Assembly: GCA_964510955.1 (NCBI GenBank)
Contig: CAZEDW010000028.1
Span: 1-54,281 of the forward strand
Direction of reading: 5' to 3'
Source: JAFLCM01 sp964510955
GTDB lineage: Bacteria > Planctomycetota > Phycisphaerae > Phycisphaerales > UBA1924
Length of the DNA stretch: 54,281 nt
Under the pieces are notes generated by a model. It worked only from the letters and a program-made list of their open reading frames with translations. It was not told where the DNA came from and did no database searches. Shown piece by piece: positions 40,844-50,557 of this stretch. Within the stretch, counting starts at the first letter, position 1; each line of letters begins with the position of its first letter. The position numbers and the translations under genes were made by a program.

Positions 40844-41335
40844 TCAGTTGGCGGGGTCGGCGGGCGGGGTGATGCCGAAGCCCTGCAGGGTTGCCTTCAC
40901 GGCGTCGCGGGCGGCATCGGCGGCGGTCTTGATCGCGGCGAAGTCAGCGTCGCGCGCGGCCTTCACCTGATCGATCTGGGCCTGGTCGGCCTTCTGGCGG
41001 ATGAGCTGGCGCACAGTGACCTCGGCGATCTTGGCGATCTCGCGCCGGCCGCGCTCGGCGGCCTCGCGGATGGCGCCCAGGCCCTTGCGGGCGGCGCCGA
41101 GAATTCGGGGGTTGGTGGCGCCGGCGGTGTGGAGCTCGTTGAGCTTGCTGATGACCGCGGTCTGACGCTCGCTGATGGCGCCGGTGGCGCGGGTGGTGAC
41201 GTCGGCCATCTTCTGGATGCGCTCGGCGACGTTGACGGATTGGACGGTTCCCTCGGCCCGGGCGCCGACGGAGATGGCGAAGAACAGGGCGAGAGCGGTG
41301 AGGATCGACGCGAAGCGGCTGCGGGTGAGGGTCAT
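40844..41335 (-). CDS. Small exported helical protein
   Basis: A 163-residue protein. ATG 41335 follows AGGAG at 8 bases, and the longer upstream frame is rejected. The signal peptide MTLTRSRFASILTALALFFA to VGARA gives an exported protein. The mature part is almost entirely amphipathic helix (VAERIQKMADVTTRATGAIS, LGAIREAAERGRREIAKIAE, DQVKAARDADFAAIKTAADA), suggesting a coiled or helical-bundle periplasmic protein. No family is recognised. It has its own terminator and a divergent partner at 41730, so it is monocistronic. Confidence 0.65.
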   Translation of the reverse strand: MTLTRSRFASILTALALFFAISVGARAEGTVQSVNVAERIQKMADVTTRATGAISERQTAVISKLNELHTAGATNPRILGAARKGLGAIREAAERGRREIAKIAEVTVRQLIRQKADQAQIDQVKAARDADFAAIKTAADAARDAVKATLQGFGITPPADPAN

Positions 41336-41729
41336 CGTTCGACTCCTGAGAAAGCGGTTGCGTGCGATGCAGGTCCGGGCCGGGCCGACTTGGTGTTCGC
41401 GTGCCAAACGGGGTGGGATGTCGCGTATTGCACCTGCCTGGCATCCGGGGTCCAGACCGATGGTGTGTGGGGAGCCTGCGAGCCCCGGGTCTGGCAGCAG
41501 GGGGGCTTGGGTCCGGAAACGTGTTGCGGGGCGGCGGGTTTTCAGGCTGGGCTCAGCCACTAGGCGGTTTCGGCGCCCATTATGGGTCAAATTGGCTTGC
41601 ATTCCGGCGGGTTCGTGGGCATATTCAGAGAACACTGCGGCACAGGCGGTGGCTGTGTTCATTCTGTCTTGAAGCAGCTTGAGGACTTGGGTTCGTTGCA
41701 CACGGGCCCGCAGCACGGGAGTCAGAGCA
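41336..41729. other. 394-bp divergent intergenic region
   Basis: It separates the small exported protein (minus) from the LamG-like protein (plus). It holds the plus promoter at 41597-41625 and the two ribosome sites. No gene or RNA was recognised in the rest. The plus strand is G-rich. Confidence 0.5.
41597..41625 (+). promoter_or_regulatory. Probable sigma-70 promoter of the LamG/PEP-CTERM gene
   Basis: TTGCAT (41597-41602), a 17-base spacer and CATATT (41620-41625) give an untranslated leader of about 100 bases to ATG 41730. Confidence 0.55.
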
Positions 41730-42533
41730 ATGGCGTCCAGTCGTTTGTCGGCGTGTTTTTCGGTGAGCCTTGTGTTGTGCGCCCTTGGCGGCGCCGCGGG
41801 TTCCGCGGGTGGGGCGTCGATCGTGGCGAGCTACGGGCTCGGCGGGACGCTGGCGGCCGATCAGTCGGGGCAGTTCGATCTCCAGGTGACCGATCCGCTG
41901 AAGATGTGCCACTTCGAGACGTCGAACGTCTTCGGCGTGGATCGCCAGGTGTGGCGCTTCGCGGGTGGGACGGACCCGGCCGAGCAGGGCGGGCTGACGT
42001 ATGGCGGCTCACCGGACGGGTTTGTGACGCCCAACAGCTACTCGGTCGAGTTGCTGATGAGCTTCGACGTGTCGAACCAGTGGTCTCGGATCCTGGATGT
42101 TCAGGGGCGTTCGACCGACAGCGGGTTCTATGTTGATCCCGACAACCTCCTGGATGTGTACCCGGCGGGAGGCAATGGGCAAGAGTACACCGCCGGGGTT
42201 TTCCATCACGTCGTGCTGACGGTGTCTCCGTTGCCGAATCGCGGCGGTGCACCCAACGTGTTCGCGTATCTCGACGGGCATGAGCAGCTTGCGGTGACGA
42301 CGGATGTGATGGAGATCTTCATCGGGCACACGATCAATTTGTTCCTGGACAACAACCAGGCCCAGGCGCAGGACGAGTACTCCAATGGGCGCTTGGCGCT
42401 TGCGCGCTTCTATGACGGTGCGCTGACGGGCGAGGAGGTCAAGGACCTCTACGACGGCATGGTGCCCGCGCCCGGGGCGGCGGGCGTGCTGGGCTTGGGC
42501 GGGTTGGTCGCGGCACGTCGGCGCCGGGCCTGA
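41730..42533 (+). CDS. Exported LamG/concanavalin-like protein with PEP-CTERM-like tail
   Basis: A 267-residue protein. ATG 41730 follows GGGAG at 9 bases. The signal peptide ends near GSAGGA/S. The mature body is a jelly-roll of the LamG type: VASYGLGGTLAADQSGQFDL, YSVELLMSFDVSNQWSRILD, VFHHVVLTVS, and the closing NGRLALARFYDGALTGEEVK, which is the classic end of LamG domains. The C-terminus VPAPGAAGVLGLGGLVAARR plus RRA repeats the PAPG-hydrophobic-Arg sorting signal seen in the 4041-4868 gene. It is probably an exosortase-type substrate delivered to the surface and binding glycan or other ligands. A strong terminator follows. Confidence 0.82.
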   Translation: MASSRLSACFSVSLVLCALGGAAGSAGGASIVASYGLGGTLAADQSGQFDLQVTDPLKMCHFETSNVFGVDRQVWRFAGGTDPAEQGGLTYGGSPDGFVTPNSYSVELLMSFDVSNQWSRILDVQGRSTDSGFYVDPDNLLDVYPAGGNGQEYTAGVFHHVVLTVSPLPNRGGAPNVFAYLDGHEQLAVTTDVMEIFIGHTINLFLDNNQAQAQDEYSNGRLALARFYDGALTGEEVKDLYDGMVPAPGAAGVLGLGGLVAARRRRA

Positions 42534-42556
42534 ACAGACCGGCTTGATGAAACATC

Positions 42557-42597
42557 ACCGGCGATACGCCCCTCTGCGGGACGGATCGCCGGTTTTT
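42557..42597 (+). terminator. Rho-independent terminator after the LamG/PEP-CTERM gene
   Basis: ACCGGCGAT (42557-42565) pairs with ATCGCCGGT (42585-42593), with a small inner hairpin, and is followed by TTTTT. Confidence 0.88.
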
Positions 42598-42628
42598 CAT
42601 TCTGCGAGGCCGTTCCGTGGCACGCCGA

Positions 42629-44263
<1,635 letters not shown>

Positions 44264-44354
44264 GGCGGGCTCCTTGGATGTCGGCGTGGGGCGCGGGGGT
44301 TCGGTGCGGCGGCGGCACGATACCAACTCGGTCGTCCCTCCCACCCCCCTCCCG

Positions 44355-44379
44355 GCCCACTCCGCCGGGGGTGGAGTGG
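44355..44379. promoter_or_regulatory. Hairpin in the pgi upstream region
   Basis: CCCACTCC (44355-44362) pairs with GGAGTGGG (44372-44379), with a 9-base G-rich loop, about 90 bases upstream of the pgi start. It could be a leader structure. There is no T run. Confidence 0.35.
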
Positions 44380-44502
44380 GGGAGCCCGGGGCGCGCCCGG
44401 AGAGAAACAGATGAAGTCGCGGGGGGGGATCGGATGTCGGTTCGTGAACGGGGCCAGCGATGCCCGCTTGGGCCCGGGGAGCGGTTCCCTCGCAGAACAA
44501 TG

Positions 44503-44528
44503 AAAAAGGCCCGGCAGGCCGGGCCTTT
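44503..44528 (-). terminator. Rho-independent terminator of the TlpA-like gene
   Basis: AAAGGCCCGGC (44505-44515) pairs with GCCGGGCCTTT (44518-44528). On the minus strand a TTTTT run (44503-44507) follows. It lies 27 bases past the stop at 44555. Confidence 0.88.
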
Positions 44529-44554
44529 GAAGGTGATGAGATCGGGGGTGTTGC

Positions 44555-45673
44555 TCAGCCGCCCTTCTTGCTCTGGGCGGTCTTGTACTCTTCGAGGGCG
44601 GACTGTAGCTGATCTTTCATGTCGTCCTTGGCGAGGTCGACGGCCTTGGTCTGGATCTCGATGGCCTTGGCGAGATCGCCCTTGACAAAGTAAGCGCGGG
44701 CGAGGGTGTCGAGGGTGCCGGGCTCCTTGTTCTTGGTGCCCTCGCAGGCGGCGGTGGCGACCTCGATGGCCAGGTCGGCGTCGCGGTCTTCGGCCTTGAT
44801 GTCGCCCTCGGGATCGACGATCCGCCAGGCGAACTCGTTGAGGGCGTTGGGCTGCTTGGTGAGCTCCTTGGCCAGCGCGTGGCCGTAGGTGGAGGCTTCG
44901 GACTTCTTGCCGAGGTTCACCAGCGCCAGGTACTTGAACATCTTGAGGCCGCTGTAGCGCTTGGCGTCGAGCTTGAGCAGGTCGTCGGCGGCGGCGAGGC
45001 CCTTTTCATAGTCCTTGGACTCGACGGCGGACTGGAACGCTTCCTCCTTGTCCTTGGCTTTCGCCTCGCGGTCGGCCTTGGCCTTGTTGAACGCCTCGGC
45101 GTTGAAGGAGCCCTTGCTCACTTCGTCCACCACGTCGTCGAGACCGTCCATCGGGTGGCCGATCCACACGACCTTGCCCTTCTGATCGATCACGAAGGCG
45201 CAGGGGATGCCGTTCTGGCCGGCGGCGGCGAGGTAAGTCTTGGCGATCGTGCCTTCCTTGGTGTCCTCGGCGATGCGGTAGGCCATGTCGTCGCCCTTGG
45301 CTTCGACGAAGTCCTTGGTGGGCTTCATGCCCTTGCGCGGCCAGACGGCCAGACCGATGATGTTGACCTTCTTGTCCTTGAAGTCGTTGTGGAGTTGGTT
45401 GAGGTGGGGGATGCTGGCGACGCAGGGGCCGCACCAGGTGGCCCAGCAGTCGATGACGTAGACCTCGCCTTCCTTGAACGCCTTGACGGGCTCGCCCTTG
45501 ATCCAGCCGATGGCCTCGATGGAGGGCGCGGGATCGCCGACGGCGAGGCGCTTGGGCTTGGCGTCGGGAGCCTTGGCTTCGGGGGCCTTGGCGGTGTCGT
45601 CGGCGTAGGACGCGCCGGCGGCGCCGAGGATCAGGGCCGCGCTGACGAGGCCCGACTGAAGCTGTTTGAACAT
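44555..45673 (-). CDS. Exported TlpA/ResA-type thiol-disulfide oxidoreductase with TPR-like C-terminus
   Basis: A 372-residue protein. The signal peptide MFKQLQSGLVSAALILGAAG ends at ASYA. The thioredoxin-like domain (about 43-190) has the active-site WCGPC at 80-84 after VYVIDCWAT, and the cis-Pro region NGIPCAFVIDQKGKVVWIGH, where a Cys precedes AFV. The C-terminal 180 residues are helical repeats (LAAADDLLKLDAKRYSGLKM, LATAYF-like LARAYFVKGDLAKAIEIQTK) like TPRs. It probably reduces or shuffles disulfides in the periplasm, with the repeats binding a partner. It is monocistronic, with its own terminator. Confidence 0.88.
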   Translation of the reverse strand: MFKQLQSGLVSAALILGAAGASYADDTAKAPEAKAPDAKPKRLAVGDPAPSIEAIGWIKGEPVKAFKEGEVYVIDCWATWCGPCVASIPHLNQLHNDFKDKKVNIIGLAVWPRKGMKPTKDFVEAKGDDMAYRIAEDTKEGTIAKTYLAAAGQNGIPCAFVIDQKGKVVWIGHPMDGLDDVVDEVSKGSFNAEAFNKAKADREAKAKDKEEAFQSAVESKDYEKGLAAADDLLKLDAKRYSGLKMFKYLALVNLGKKSEASTYGHALAKELTKQPNALNEFAWRIVDPEGDIKAEDRDADLAIEVATAACEGTKNKEPGTLDTLARAYFVKGDLAKAIEIQTKAVDLAKDDMKDQLQSALEEYKTAQSKKGG

Positions 45674-45773
45674 GGTTGCACTCCGTTGTGGATCAAAGGT
45701 CTGAACGTCAATAATTGCTGGGAACCGCCCCGCGTGCCGGGATTGTACCGCTGAATGGGGTGGGGGGGTGCGG

Positions 45774-46583
45774 TCAGGCGGGGCGGGTGGGGGTGGGCCC
45801 GGGGCCGCCGGAAACGCCCGAAAGCTCGCCTTTCAGGGCTTCCCGGGCCCATTTTGAGATGAGCATGAAGACCGCGATGAAGACAACGACGGCCACGGCG
45901 TAGCCGGCGAGCTTCCAGTAGCCGTCGGCCGACTTGACCTCGGCGACCGATCCGACCCCCGCGCCGATGAAGGCGGCGAGCACGGTGCGCGGGGTCATGC
46001 CGACCGCGGTCCCAAGCAGGTAGATCAGCGGGTTGACCCGCACGCTCGACATGACCAGGTTGGTGATGGCGAAGGGGGAGTTGGGTGGGATGCGGATGAG
46101 GGTGACGAGGATGAGCGTCCTCCACGCTGAGCGACCGATCAGCGCGTCGCGGACGGCTTTCGCGCGGGGGTCGGCGTCGATGGTGCTGCTGACTCGCTCG
46201 CTCGTGACCGAGCCCCACACGAGATAGCCGATCAGGGCGCCGAGCACAGCCCCGGCGACGGCGAGGGCGCCGCCGGTCTGCCAGCCGAAGAAGACGCCCG
46301 CGCCGTAGCTGAGGGCGTAGGTCGGCATGAGCGCGAGGCCGGTGGTGAAGGCGAAGGCGCCGACGAAGGCGGTCATCCCGGTGTTGCCGTAAGAGGTGAC
46401 CCAGGCCGTGACCCAGTTCTTGATGCTGGTTGCTCCGGCGAGCAACGCGAAACCGGGGAGCGACGGCAACGTGCAAACGATGAGTGCGGGGATGCCGACG
46501 CGCCAGCCGAGCTTGCGTGCGGCGTCGCGCAGGGCGTCGTGCTTGGACGCCGAGGATGAATCGGCGCTGGGGTCGGTTGTCAT
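45774..46583 (-). CDS. TVP38/TMEM64 (VTT/DedA-like) membrane protein
   Basis: A 269-residue integral membrane protein with five or six hydrophobic segments. The VTT signature region is visible: AFVGAFAFTTGLALMPTYAL, SYGAGVFFGWQTGGALAVAG, LILVTLIRIPPNSPFAITNL and LLGTAVGMTPRTVLAAFIGA (the R-x-x-P and F-x-x-x-N positions typical of the family). VTT proteins are linked to membrane lipid scrambling or homeostasis. The N-terminal 25 residues are polar Ser/Asp and the C-terminus is a Gly/Pro tail. It is followed on the same strand by the TlpA-like gene and preceded by the Lon-substrate-domain gene 30 bases away. Confidence 0.85.
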   Translation of the reverse strand: MTTDPSADSSSASKHDALRDAARKLGWRVGIPALIVCTLPSLPGFALLAGATSIKNWVTAWVTSYGNTGMTAFVGAFAFTTGLALMPTYALSYGAGVFFGWQTGGALAVAGAVLGALIGYLVWGSVTSERVSSTIDADPRAKAVRDALIGRSAWRTLILVTLIRIPPNSPFAITNLVMSSVRVNPLIYLLGTAVGMTPRTVLAAFIGAGVGSVAEVKSADGYWKLAGYAVAVVVFIAVFMLISKWAREALKGELSGVSGGPGPTPTRPA

Positions 46584-46613
46584 GGCGTGAAGAGTATCGG
46601 GTCGCCCGACCTG

Positions 46614-47333
46614 CTAGTTCCAGCTGACGCCCCTGGGCGCCTCGGGATCGAACTGGGGGTGGACGCGGCGGAGCAGGCCTGAGAGGCCGCGGAGTTCGCC
46701 GGAGATGATCGAGGCCCTGCGTCGCGGGTCGCCCTCTTCGAGCAGGCGGTACTGCAGGGCGCGGTCGTCGAGGGTCGAGAGCACGGCGAGCGAGACGGCG
46801 TCGAGCAGCACGCCGGTGGGGAGTTCCTGCGATTTCAGCTCGTCAAGCACGTGCTTGACCCTCGGCAGCTCGACGAGCGGCGGGGTCCTGAGCAGCGTGA
46901 GCACCTCGGTGCGCACGTCGGTGAGGGCGGACTCATCGGATTGGCCCTGGTCGATGGGCGTGAGGATGGCCTGGCGGTAGAGCCGGGGGTCTTCGGGCCC
47001 TTGCTCCTGAACGATGCGAGCGCGGCACACGCCGTGGAGCCAGATGTGGTAGGTGCCGTCGGGCATGCGCTCGTGGCGGGCGATCTGGCCGATGCAGACG
47101 GCGGGTCTGATGGGAGGGCAGCCCTCGTAGTCGTTGACCCATGCCTCGTTGCTGAAGGTGGCCATGGCGATCTGGCCTGAGGCGTCGAGGACGTCTTCGA
47201 CCATCTGGCGGTAGCGCGGCTCGAAGATGAACAGGCGCATGAGCGCGTGCGGCATCAGGGTGACGCCGTCGAGGGGGAACAGCGGGAACGGCTTGCCGAA
47301 GTTCACTTGGATGGAGACGGTCTGGTCGGACAC
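46614..47333 (-). CDS. Lon substrate-binding (LonSB/ASCH-like) domain protein
   Basis: A 239-residue stand-alone homologue of the N-terminal domain of the Lon protease. The opening FPLFPLDGVTLMPHALMRLF and FEPRYRQMVEDVLDASGQIA are diagnostic, followed by CIGQIARHERMPDGTYHIWL and GVCRARIVQE. No AAA+ or protease domain is present, so it is an independent substrate-recognition or PUA-like fold protein of unknown role. It lies between ftsY and the VTT gene on the same strand, consistent with a long transcription unit. Confidence 0.9.
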   Translation of the reverse strand: MSDQTVSIQVNFGKPFPLFPLDGVTLMPHALMRLFIFEPRYRQMVEDVLDASGQIAMATFSNEAWVNDYEGCPPIRPAVCIGQIARHERMPDGTYHIWLHGVCRARIVQEQGPEDPRLYRQAILTPIDQGQSDESALTDVRTEVLTLLRTPPLVELPRVKHVLDELKSQELPTGVLLDAVSLAVLSTLDDRALQYRLLEEGDPRRRASIISGELRGLSGLLRRVHPQFDPEAPRGVSWN

Positions 47334-47481
47334 GTTGAAGGGTAGGCGGGCGCGCAGACGTCTCGCGCCTGGATCGGCAAGGTGCGCAAGCGACCTGTCC
47401 GCAGGATGGTGCGTGCGGTCGGGACGTCCGAGTTGTAAAGGGGACCTGGAGCACCGACTTGAGGACTAGTCGGTGGCGCGG

Positions 47482-48420
47482 TTATCGGGATGCCGGTTCG
47501 TCACCCAGCAGCGCATCGACGAACTGGTCGGGGTCGAAGGCCTCGACGTCGTCGGGGGTTTCGCCGGTGCCGATGAACTTGACGGGGACGCCGGTGGCCT
47601 CGTGGACGGCGAAGACGGCGCCGCCCTTGGCGGTGCCGTCCATCTTGGCCAGGAACAGGCCGCTGACGCTGACGGCCTTCTGGAACTCCTGGGCCTGACG
47701 GACGGCGTTCTGTCCGACCGTGGCGTCGAGAACCAGGAGGACCTCGTGAGGCGCGCCGGGGACTTTGCGGGCGGTGATCTCGCGGATCTTGGTGAGCTGG
47801 CGCATCAGCGGGTCCTGCGTGTGCAGGCGGCCGGCGGTGTCGATCAGCAGCACGTCAACGCCTCGGGCGAGAGCGGCTTCGCAGGCGTCGAAGGCGACGG
47901 CGGCGGGGTCGCCGCCCTGCTTGCCCTTGACCATTTCGACGCCGAGGCGCTCGGACCAGATTTCGAGCTGGCGGACGGCTCCGGCGCGGAAGGTGTCGCA
48001 GGCGGCGAGGAGGACGGACTTGCCCTGGGCGCGGAGGGCGTGGGCGATCTTGGCGACGCTGGTGGTCTTGCCGGCGCCGTTGACGCCGGCAACCAGGATG
48101 ACGGTGGGTCCGGCGGCGGCGTAGTGGACGGCGCGGTCCTCGGCCTTCCAGAGTGCTTTGAGGGCGCGCTTGAGGTATTCGGGCACGTCCTCGCCGCGCG
48201 ACAGGCGGCCTTCGAGGGCGTCGGCGCGGAGGGAATCGATGAGTTTCTTGGTGACGCCGGCGCCGAGGTCGGCGTTGAGGAGGGATGCTTCGAGCTGCTT
48301 GAGGAGCGATTCATCGACGCGCCGGCCGGGGAGAAAGGCGCGCACGTCGGTCAGCAGGGCCTCGCGGGTGCGCTGCAGGCCCTTGGAAATCTTGCTCAGG
48401 ACGCCTTTGAAGAAACCCAT
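47482..48420 (-). CDS. ftsY: Signal recognition particle receptor GTPase
   Basis: A 312-residue SRP GTPase delivering ribosome-nascent chain complexes to SecYEG. The N domain spans residues 1-100 (LLKQLEASLLNADLGAGVTK). G-domain motifs are G1 GVNGAGKTTSVAKIA (112-126), LAACDTFRAGAVRQLEIW, DTAGRLHTQ (G3), LDATVGQNAVRQAQEF and KMDGTAKGGAVF (G4 region). The short N-terminus (MGFFKGVLSKISKG) lacks the acidic A domain of E. coli FtsY, as in many bacteria. Start ATG 48420. It is downstream of ribH and nusB on the same strand. Confidence 0.96.
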   Translation of the reverse strand: MGFFKGVLSKISKGLQRTREALLTDVRAFLPGRRVDESLLKQLEASLLNADLGAGVTKKLIDSLRADALEGRLSRGEDVPEYLKRALKALWKAEDRAVHYAAAGPTVILVAGVNGAGKTTSVAKIAHALRAQGKSVLLAACDTFRAGAVRQLEIWSERLGVEMVKGKQGGDPAAVAFDACEAALARGVDVLLIDTAGRLHTQDPLMRQLTKIREITARKVPGAPHEVLLVLDATVGQNAVRQAQEFQKAVSVSGLFLAKMDGTAKGGAVFAVHEATGVPVKFIGTGETPDDVEAFDPDQFVDALLGDEPASR

Positions 48421-48457
48421 GTCGTGGAACGCGGGGGGACGGAGGGGGAGCGGATTG

Positions 48458-48507
48458 AACTCAGAGGACCTAGAGGAGAGAGCAGAGTGGAATCGGAGAG
48501 AGGATTG
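48458..48507. repeat. Purine-rich repeat, copy 1 (AACTCAGAGG ... GAATCGGAG ... GGATTG)
   Basis: It shares AACTCAGAGG, AGAGAGC, GAATCGGAG and GGATTG blocks, in order, with 49149-49197. It lies between ftsY and nusB. Confidence 0.65.
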
Positions 48508-48629
48508 TGTTGATGCGGAGGAGCGTGGGGCTCAGAGGGGAGTTGCGGGGGACTTCAGGTGGCGCGGCGGTCAGTCCGACTTTCCAGTTTGTCCCATTTC
48601 CCCTTTCGCAGTTTCACACGCTTTGCTCT

Positions 48630-48710
48630 CCACAGCCCACTGCTCTCTGCCCGCTGTTCACTTTTCACTGTTCACCGTTTCTTCCGTGCCCTCCGCGTCG
48701 CCGCGGTGAA
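48630..48710. repeat. Dispersed repeat, copy B, overlapping the 3' end of nusB
   Basis: In reverse complement it begins TTCACCGCGGCGACGCGGAG and continues with CGGAAGAAACGG and GTGAACAGTGAAAAGTG-like words, matching copy A at 39649-39696. Its first 50 bases encode the last residues of NusB. Confidence 0.7.
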
Positions 48711-49137
48711 CTCTGTCCGCCAGCACGCGTTTGAGCACCTTGTCCAGAACGCCGTTGACGAAGGCAGGGGACTTTTCTGTTGAGAACTCCTTTGCCAGCT
48801 CGATGGCCTCGTTGACGGCGACCTTCGGCGCGGTTTTTCCGCTGGTCATTTCGTGCCAGGCGAGGCGGATGATGGCGCGGTCTGCGGCGGGCTGGCGGTG
48901 CGCGGGCCAGGTGGGGGAGAGCGCCAGGACGTCGCGGTCGGCGCCGTCGCGCGATTCAAAGGCGGCGGTGGCGAGGGCCATCGCCTTGTCGCGGTCTTTG
49001 GGCGTGATTTCGGCGTCGTGGCCGTGGGTGACGTCGTCGAGCGTGGCGCGGACGGCCGCGGGATCCGGCTCGGACTGGGCGTCGAGCTGGAAGAGGGCCG
49101 AGAAGGCCATGCGGCGGATGTCGCGGGGGGTGGCCAT
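48658..49137 (-). CDS. nusB: Transcription antitermination protein
   Basis: A 159-residue NusB, which binds boxA with NusE (S10) and promotes antitermination of rRNA operons. The start is ATG 49137 (MATPRDIRRMAFSALFQLDA), where family similarity begins. An in-frame ATG 4 codons upstream is an alternative. Motifs are RRMAFSALFQLDAQ, PAADRAIIRLAWHEM, PKVAVNEAIELAKEFSTEKS and PAFVNGVLDKVLK. The last 17 residues (VHRGDAEGTEETVNSEK) are not family sequence; they are encoded by a dispersed repeat. It is downstream of ribH, a conserved ribH-nusB arrangement. Confidence 0.93.
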   Translation of the reverse strand: MATPRDIRRMAFSALFQLDAQSEPDPAAVRATLDDVTHGHDAEITPKDRDKAMALATAAFESRDGADRDVLALSPTWPAHRQPAADRAIIRLAWHEMTSGKTAPKVAVNEAIELAKEFSTEKSPAFVNGVLDKVLKRVLADRVHRGDAEGTEETVNSEK

Positions 49138-49148
49138 GCGTCGAGGCA

Positions 49149-49197
49149 AACTCAGAGGGATCAGAGAGCGCGGAGAGGAATCGGAGGGGGGGATTGG
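49149..49197. repeat. Purine-rich repeat, copy 2
   Basis: See copy 1 at 48458-48507. It lies just upstream of nusB, within a G/A-rich intergenic stretch (49138-49338). Confidence 0.65.
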
Positions 49198-49302
49198 GTC
49201 GGAGAGGAAGGGCCCGGAGGGGAATGCCGTCTGAGGGAAGTGGAAAGGCGAAGAACGAAAAGGGGAGGAAGCGATAGGTGTGAATGGGCGGGAGAGCTCA
49301 AC

Positions 49303-49330
49303 AGGACATGAGGACTCAGGACTCAGGACG
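49303..49330. repeat. AGGACTC heptamer repeat downstream of ribH
   Basis: AGGACATG, AGGACTC, AGGACTC and AGGACG occur head to tail. The same unit occurs inside the M14 gene at 20211-20237. Confidence 0.7.
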
Positions 49331-49338
49331 AATTCCGC

Positions 49339-49833
49339 TCACGCCTCGGCGATCCGGCGCAGGGCGAGGACGGTTTCGATGGCGGCAGTCATGGCTTCGA
49401 CGCCTTTGTTGCCCATTGCGCCGCCGGCACGCGCCTCGGCTTGCTCGTCGGTTTCGGTGGTGAGGACGCCGAAGGCGACGGGGACGCCGGTGCGGGTTCC
49501 GATGGCGCAGAGCTCGCTGGCGATGGCGGCGGCGATGAACTGGTCGTGGCGGGTCTCGCCCTTGATGATGCAGCCGAGGGCGACGACGGCGTCGAACTTG
49601 CTGGATTTGGCGGCGGCGGAACAGAGCACGGGGAGCTCGAAGCTGCCGGGGGCGGGGATGACGGCGGCGTGCTGGGCACGTCCCAGCCGGCGGGCCAGCT
49701 CATCGAGGGCCCCGGCCTGAAGCCGAGTGGTGATCTCAGGGTTGTAGCTGGAAACCACCACGGCGACGCGCAGCGGGCGGTCGGCGGAGAAGATTTCGGC
49801 GGCGTTGGGTTTCAAAGCGGCACGCTCGGACAT
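49339..49833 (-). CDS. ribH: 6,7-dimethyl-8-ribityllumazine synthase
   Basis: A 164-residue enzyme for the penultimate step of riboflavin synthesis, normally assembling as an icosahedral or pentameric shell. Motifs are VAVVVSSYNPEITTRLQAGA, IPAPGSFELPVL (59-70), ALGCIIKGETRHDQF with the catalytic His96, FGVLTTETDEQAEAR and AGGAMGNKGVEAMTAAIE. Length is typical (150-165). Start ATG 49833. It heads the ribH-nusB-ftsY direction and is divergent from the hypothetical gene at 49859, so the short 25-base gap plus flanks must hold both promoters. Confidence 0.97.
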   Translation of the reverse strand: MSERAALKPNAAEIFSADRPLRVAVVVSSYNPEITTRLQAGALDELARRLGRAQHAAVIPAPGSFELPVLCSAAAKSSKFDAVVALGCIIKGETRHDQFIAAAIASELCAIGTRTGVPVAFGVLTTETDEQAEARAGGAMGNKGVEAMTAAIETVLALRRIAEA

Positions 49834-49858
49834 GGGCCGGGATCATAGAGTCGTGGCG

Positions 49859-50551
49859 ATGCTGCCGCGACAGTCACCCATGGAATGGAGCGCGATGCTC
49901 AGGCGGCTGAGCGAGCCGGTGGTTGCGGGCATGGGTCGCGGATGCTGGGCCGGCGATGAGCTGGGGCACCGGCGCTCGGTTGACGGCCCGCTGCTGAGGT
50001 GGCTGAAGGCCCGCGGCCGCGCGGTGCCGTCGGGCGGGACCGAGGGGCTCGGTCTCGATGCGGGGCCTGATGTCCGGCTGTGGGAGGCGCTGACGGACCC
50101 GGGGATTGACATAGATCTTTTGCTGCGCGACGTGGGGGCGGGCGCGGCGGGGCCGTCGAGGTTGCACGGGGAGTGGAGTTTTCCCGGGCTGCTGCCGCAG
50201 CGCGGCGTGGGGCTGGAGGTGTGGACCGAGCGCGACCTGTGCGCGATCCACGCGCTGCACCGGTTGGGCATCGAACGCGGGCGGGGTGACTGGGTCGGGC
50301 TGAGCGAGCGGGCGGCGGGGCTGCACGTCTCGCATGTGCAGCCGGACAACGCCACGGCGCACCCGTGGGCGATCCATGTGTTCGTCGGTCTTGGCTTGGA
50401 ACAGCCCGGAGGCGGGGCGACCCTGTTTGCGCAGACGCTCCTGCATAACTGCCAGGTGGCGCTGGGGAGGCCCGACGCATTGAGCGCGCTGATCCTGCTG
50501 GACGCGGCGGATGCGCTGGGGGGCGCGGGGGAGGGCGACGGGGCGGGCTGA
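49859..50551 (+). CDS. Hypothetical protein
   Basis: A 230-residue protein. ATG 49859 (MLPRQSPMEWSAMLRRLSEP) is chosen to avoid overlap with ribH. ATG 49880 is an alternative. Visible features are LGHRRSVDGPLLRWLKARG, LWEALTDPGIDIDLLLRDVG, RLHGEWSFPGLLPQRGVGLE, a possible short Trp/Glu strand VWTERDLCAIHALHRL, and LGRPDALSALILLDAADALG at the end. The composition is soluble and globular, with no signal peptide. I do not recognise the family. Confidence 0.6.
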   Translation: MLPRQSPMEWSAMLRRLSEPVVAGMGRGCWAGDELGHRRSVDGPLLRWLKARGRAVPSGGTEGLGLDAGPDVRLWEALTDPGIDIDLLLRDVGAGAAGPSRLHGEWSFPGLLPQRGVGLEVWTERDLCAIHALHRLGIERGRGDWVGLSERAAGLHVSHVQPDNATAHPWAIHVFVGLGLEQPGGGATLFAQTLLHNCQVALGRPDALSALILLDAADALGGAGEGDGAG

Positions 50552-50557
50552 GCCCAG

